From Victivallis vadensis (lineage in GTDB: Bacteria > Verrucomicrobiota > Lentisphaeria > Victivallales > Victivallaceae), in NCBI RefSeq assembly GCF_003096415.1, contig NZ_QEKH01000023.1, forward strand, positions 26,531 through 90,530: a DNA stretch of 64,000 nucleotides, in the 5' to 3' direction. Positions within the stretch are counted from its first letter, which is position 1; each line of letters opens with the position of its first letter. The notes below the pieces were generated by a model. It was not told where the DNA came from. It did not search any database and saw only the letters and a program-made list of their open reading frames with translations. Shown piece by piece: positions 61,524-64,000 of the stretch. Made by a program: the position numbers and the translations under genes.

Positions 61524-63871
61524 TCTGCATCCTCCAATTGTACAAGGTGGGTTCCTGTTTCAAGTTTCGAGCCGTCGGGCAGCACGGCGGAGCAGCCCTC
61601 CGGAATACGCAGTTCCGCTTCGATCCCCTGCCCGCTGCGTTCCAGACGGACCGCGATGTTGCCGCGCGGCGTCGGAATCCGCCCCTCGGCGAATGTAAGA
61701 TCCAGCAGCGCGGGGCGGAAAGAAAACTCCGCGAAACCGGGCGCCACCGCCGTCACTCCGAGAATGCCGGTCTGCAGAAATTCGAGCGGCGACGTACCGA
61801 AACCGTGGCAGAGGCTGCCGCTGCGGTTCTGCGAGGCACGGCCGATCTGGTAAACCCCGGCCTCGTAGAGAGTCGGGAAACCGGTCCGCGCCATCCGGCC
61901 CCAGTGGCGGCGGATGCGTTCCAGCCCGGCCTGCCGCCTGCCGTGCCGGATCATCGCGCGGAACACGTAGAAGTGCAAATAGAACTCCGGCTCCAGCAGC
62001 GTTTCATCCGTCAGCGCTGCGACGAACCGCTCCCGTTCCAGCCCCGCCAGCAGCGCCAGCGCGTGAGCGAGCTGGCTGGAAACCGTCGTATCCTCATCGC
62101 CTCTTTTGACCGGATCGGCCAGATAACCGGTTGCGGGGGAAAGAAATGCCGGTTCGATCGCGGCGGCGGTCCGCCGTTGCCGGCGCTCGTACTCCTGACG
62201 TTTCCCCGAATCGTACCCGACCAGTTCCGCCGTTTCGTTGAAACACTGCAACGCACTCACATACAGGCTGTTGATCATCGATTCACGGCAGTTGCTGAAA
62301 CAGTAATCGTTCAGCTCAAAGCCCCAGTCGAAAAAGTTCCAGTACCCCTTCGGGGCGGAAATCAGGCCGCCGGCATCGGCCAGCCGCTCAAAGGCTTCGA
62401 TAATCCGTTCCATGCAAGGGAGATAACGCCTGACCGTCCCGCCATCCCCCGACGCCATCAAATAGTCGTACAGCATCGTCATCAGAAAAAGGTTGGTCGC
62501 GGGCAGCATGAAATTCTCATTCTCCGGCTGCGGACAGAGTCCCGGCACCCAGCCCTCCGGGGTCTGCTGCGAAAAGGCCAGCTCGAACGCCCGGCGGTGT
62601 ATTGCCGAACTGCCGAACGCCGCCAGCGTGGTCCGGTTCTCCACGACCAGGTCGTTGACCCAGAACGCGCGCTCCCGCCACGGGCAATCCATGAAGATGT
62701 CGGTGGTGCAGGATTCGAGCGTTTCGACACACATCTCCCAGATCCGGTTCAACTCCGCGTCGCTCGAATGGAACCGGCCGCGATGCACGTATGGATAGCG
62801 CATTCCGGTCGCGCCGACCGAACGGATACAGACCGGACGGCCGAAGTTGCGGAACACCAGCTGCACCACCTTGAAACCGCGCTCCAGTATCACCGTGCCG
62901 ATCTCATTCTCCCCTTCCCGCAGGATATAGCGGTCGGTGAAACGGTAGATCGGGCGTACGAATTCCGACTGCACCCGGCCCTCGTCAAGTTCTTCCCCGT
63001 AAACGATATCAACCACCGTTCCAGCCGGAGCCTCCGCGACGACCCGCAGCCGCCCGATCAGTTCGCGGTCGAAGTCGAACACCAGCGCCGCCCCCTTGCC
63101 CGCCGGATCGGGCATGATCCGGTACATCCCGCCATCCGCCTCCTGCTGCAGCCGTCCCGGCGGCAGCGGCTCCCACGGTTCGCGGTTCAGGTACACCGGA
63201 AGTTCATCCAGCGAAGGCGCATCCCCCGGAGCCACCGCCGCGCAGTTCAACAGGTCGGTCGGACGCAGGAAAGTCTCGACCAGCGCCGGAACGTTGCGCG
63301 GCTTCAGCTCTTTGCCGCACAACTTCTCATCCGTGACCACGGCAGCGTTTTTCCACCCCTCCGTCACGCCGTTTTTCCACTCATCCGACGCGAGCCGCAG
63401 GTCGCGGTGCACCATGAAACCGGTCTGCAGCGAAAAGAGCGGCACCGGAGTTTTCCATTCGGGCGCGAGGCGCAGCTTCCAGTCGGGGCCGGTCCCGACC
63501 ACGCCGGGAATTTCCAGCCGGAGCGCCGGAGCCGCCGGGGCGACGATGAAGTTCTCCCGGACCGGCGAATACACCAGAGCCGCAATCACATTGCGCCCCG
63601 GGCGCAGCAGCGGCGCAACCTCCAGCGTATCGAAGTAACAGAGCTTCGCGGTGCCGCGCACCGGGCCGGAGGCAACTTTCAATCCGTTCAGCCAGAGCAC
63701 ATAGCTGGTATCGGCCGCGATCCGCAGCAACGCCGACTCCGGCACTTCGTCCAGTTCGAACTCCCTGACCGCCTGAAAGTAACAGTTTTCATAGCCCGGC
63801 TCCAGCTCCGGCCCGATCCAGTCGGCCTGAAAGCGGAAACCGGCAACCGGTTCCATCACCAGATGATCCAT
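61520..63871 (-). CDS. GH78-type alpha-L-rhamnosidase
   Basis: This is a 783-residue protein with start at 63871 (AAGGAG upstream); the frame open to 63955 crosses promoter DNA. N-terminal beta domains (VLWLNGLKVASGPVRGTAKL) precede the (alpha/alpha)6 barrel with DCPWRERAFWVNDL near residue 393, the catalytic block of GH78, and a C-terminal beta domain (GCSAVLPDGSKLETG). No signal peptide. It is the first gene of an operon with rhaA and an SGNH esterase, which supports release of L-rhamnose in the cytoplasm. It differs in sequence from the GH78 at 6083. Confidence 0.92.
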   Translation of the reverse strand: MDHLVMEPVAGFRFQADWIGPELEPGYENCYFQAVREFELDEVPESALLRIAADTSYVLWLNGLKVASGPVRGTAKLCYFDTLEVAPLLRPGRNVIAALVYSPVRENFIVAPAAPALRLEIPGVVGTGPDWKLRLAPEWKTPVPLFSLQTGFMVHRDLRLASDEWKNGVTEGWKNAAVVTDEKLCGKELKPRNVPALVETFLRPTDLLNCAAVAPGDAPSLDELPVYLNREPWEPLPPGRLQQEADGGMYRIMPDPAGKGAALVFDFDRELIGRLRVVAEAPAGTVVDIVYGEELDEGRVQSEFVRPIYRFTDRYILREGENEIGTVILERGFKVVQLVFRNFGRPVCIRSVGATGMRYPYVHRGRFHSSDAELNRIWEMCVETLESCTTDIFMDCPWRERAFWVNDLVVENRTTLAAFGSSAIHRRAFELAFSQQTPEGWVPGLCPQPENENFMLPATNLFLMTMLYDYLMASGDGGTVRRYLPCMERIIEAFERLADAGGLISAPKGYWNFFDWGFELNDYCFSNCRESMINSLYVSALQCFNETAELVGYDSGKRQEYERRQRRTAAAIEPAFLSPATGYLADPVKRGDEDTTVSSQLAHALALLAGLERERFVAALTDETLLEPEFYLHFYVFRAMIRHGRRQAGLERIRRHWGRMARTGFPTLYEAGVYQIGRASQNRSGSLCHGFGTSPLEFLQTGILGVTAVAPGFAEFSFRPALLDLTFAEGRIPTPRGNIAVRLERSGQGIEAELRIPEGCSAVLPDGSKLETGTHLVQLEDAE

Positions 63872-63964
63872 TCGGCACACTCCTTTTTGTTGCTTTTCAT
63901 ATATTGATAATGTCCCAAATTTTGTGATGGGATGTGTTGTTTGACAAGGTTGCATCTGCCTTTT

Positions 63965-63983
63965 ATTTTGAGTAACTCAAAAT
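63965..63983. promoter_or_regulatory. perfect inverted repeat upstream of the rhamnose operon, putative operator
   Basis: ATTTTGAGT-A-ACTCAAAAT is a 9+1+9 perfect inverted repeat about 95 bp upstream of the GH78 start, near the right edge. Its symmetry suggests the site of a dimeric regulator, probably encoded beyond the window. No second copy was seen in the window. Confidence 0.6.
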
Positions 63984-64000
63984 CTCAACATAAAGGGAAT

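Noticed and set aside
61496..63907. 803-residue open frame on the plus strand
   Set aside because: Antisense to the GH78 gene of the rhamnose operon, no motif.
1..64000. CRISPR arrays, rRNA genes, intact insertion sequences
   Set aside because: No regularly spaced short repeats, rRNA sequence, transposase motifs or terminal inverted repeats were seen on either strand.

Overview
The window looks like chromosomal DNA of a host-associated or gut anaerobe of the Lentisphaerota (Victivallis-like). The basis is four prepilin-type proteins with an FTLIEL(V/I)VIAIIAIL helix and (in three of them exactly) an H-X9-DG C-terminal motif, a very high density of secreted glycoside hydrolases, fused transporters, and GC-rich genes separated by AT-rich promoters. 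The taxonomic call is inference from gene content; no rRNA is present.

Layout. 1-1300: end of a decayed integrative element (3' end of a metallophosphoesterase, a degenerate tyrosine recombinase, a tRNA-Met 3' fragment with a terminator). 1300-1890: no credible gene, but a perfect 32-bp palindrome. 1890-18565: AraC-controlled locus, with a divergent AraC gene, an SSS symporter, a pseudopilin, a DUF6259-type enzyme with a 600-bp internal duplication, GH78, a GH106-like enzyme and GH1, plus a convergent sialidase-like gene. Three promoters share one motif at a fixed distance from the -35 box. 18866-24147: GntR regulator, pseudopilin and clan GH-A enzyme. 24196-29677: a second GntR, divergent from a dehydrogenase / TIM-barrel isomerase / GH57-like / radical SAM operon. 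29781-47575: ThuA protein, then ROK regulator, pseudopilin (with a 537-bp in-frame structured insert in its leader), GH2, an unknown secreted protein, a second pseudopilin, a GH50-like/DUF4838 fusion, and two unusual ABC permease subunits. 47588-49080: TetR and methyltransferase. 49192-56573: LysR and a set of exported redox proteins, three with Tat signals, with their own TatA. 56637-59208: UvrA-like ABC protein. 59227-63871: L-rhamnose operon (GH78 rhamnosidase, L-rhamnose isomerase, SGNH esterase).

How the genes may work together. The recurring unit is regulator + prepilin-type pseudopilin + secreted glycoside hydrolase(s), with or without a transporter. It appears in three loci with four pseudopilins. 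This recalls Bacteroidota polysaccharide utilisation loci, with a pseudopilin in the position that SusC/SusD would take. The most unusual items are this pseudopilin-headed arrangement, the structured in-frame insert in one pilin leader, and a MalG-type permease carrying about 400 extracytoplasmic residues with four copies of a motif otherwise seen in GH-A enzymes. All functional calls come from reading translated sequence by eye, without database searches.
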